Shown here: in pieces, positions 29,845 through 30,327 of the stretch
How positions within the stretch are numbered: the stretch's first letter is position 1
How the letters are laid out: each line of letters begins with the position of its first letter
Program-made: the position numbers and the translations under genes
Assembly: GCA_021464525.1 (NCBI GenBank)
Contig: JADRCO010000581.1
Coordinates: 1 to 30,327 of the forward strand
Reading direction: 5' to 3'
Source: Rhizophagus sp. LPA8_4_AMF
Lineage: Eukaryota > Glomeromycota > Glomeromycetes > Glomerales > Glomeraceae
DNA: 30,327 nucleotides
Notes under the pieces: model-generated
What the model was told of the DNA's origin: nothing
Database searches by the model: none
Seen by the model: the letters and a program-made list of their open reading frames with translations, nothing else

Positions 29845-30327
29845 TTTTTGCCTGTTAAACCATTTATTAATTTATCAAGGTTGTTAGACATTAGATTTAG
29901 GAAAGTAACGGATTTGATGAAAGAAAAAAGGTGAATAATTACTCAGAGCTAAAGTGTTTTTTTTTAAAAAATTTGTAGGGTTATATATAAAAAAAAATTT
30001 TTTTTATTTCATATTGTAACTCAATGTGCTATCTTATCTTGAAAACATTTAGTTTATTGTTTGGAGAGTTAGCGAAAGACATTCTACTGTACTGCATTAG
30101 ATGATTTCAATACAATTTTTTTTCCTTCCATTCGCTTATATCACCTCACATGCAGTAGGGTAAAAATAGGGTTACTGGTGCAGTCACTATCTTTCTTACC
30201 TTCAGAAAGTCCCGCAAACATCAAGGACGTCCATTGAGGGGTGTAGGTCAAGTAGTACTACACAACTTCTAATCTCCATTGAAACCATTTCCTGCTATAC
30301 TTTTCTTGGTATCCGGTTGTTGAGTTG
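29845..30327. other. Upstream of the zinc-finger relic; less AT-rich right edge
   Basis: 29845-30120 is AT-rich with no coding run. 30130-30327 is noticeably richer in G and C. On the minus strand it has a good splice donor (GAAG/GTAAGA, near 30200) after open stretches, so it might be an exon of a gene cut by the window edge, but no frame is open throughout and I recognise no protein or RNA. Confidence 0.3.

Noticed and set aside
1-30327. CRISPR arrays, rRNA genes, bacterial operons
   Set aside because: No regular repeat-spacer structure, no rRNA-like conserved stretch, and the gene structure is eukaryotic.

Overview
The window looks like nuclear DNA of an arbuscular mycorrhizal fungus, most likely Rhizophagus irregularis or a close relative. 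The grounds are the very AT-rich base composition, a kelch-repeat membrane protein with short GT-AG introns of 56-80 nt, a LINE with a C-terminal RNase H and zinc motif, and a dense litter of decayed repeats. The species call is inference; no marker gene is present.

Layout. Positions 1-4590 hold a 5'-truncated, broken LINE on the minus strand with its poly(A) end near 33-56. From 5050 to 14010 and again from 24445 to 29223 lie five copies of one small Asn/Gln-rich protein family. Only the copy at 13097-13612 (+) is open; the other four, all on the minus strand, are decayed. Between them sit a hAT-type MITE with an 8-bp target duplication (6240-6567), two related short MITE-like elements (7135-7294, 9021-9145), a polypurine block (7440-7720), a probable Hsp20 fragment (9462-9560) and an unidentified coding remnant (9783-9994).

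Positions 14520-15180 and 27590-28025 are inverted copies of one decayed, unrecognised gene segment. The best-supported host gene is at 18382-20472 (-): a six-exon, 578-residue type I membrane protein with a signal peptide, about six kelch repeats, one transmembrane helix and a cytoplasmic tail carrying tandem repeats. Further right are a broken CCHC zinc-knuckle remnant (about 23240-23880), a foldback-like element with inverted arrays of 18-20 bp repeats (26252-27290), and a decayed CreA/Mig1-like C2H2 zinc-finger gene (29310-29840, -). The zinc-finger gene runs straight into family copy 5, suggesting a shared origin or a fusion.

Two themes tie the window together. First, the Asn/Gln-rich family has spread locally with its flanks and a conserved TATA block. 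Second, many in-frame stops in the LINE and the host remnants are TGA where the family would have Arg, as expected from CGA-to-TGA decay at CpG; the foldback repeat arrays show the same CG/TG alternation. No rRNA, CRISPR or bacterial operon structure is present.
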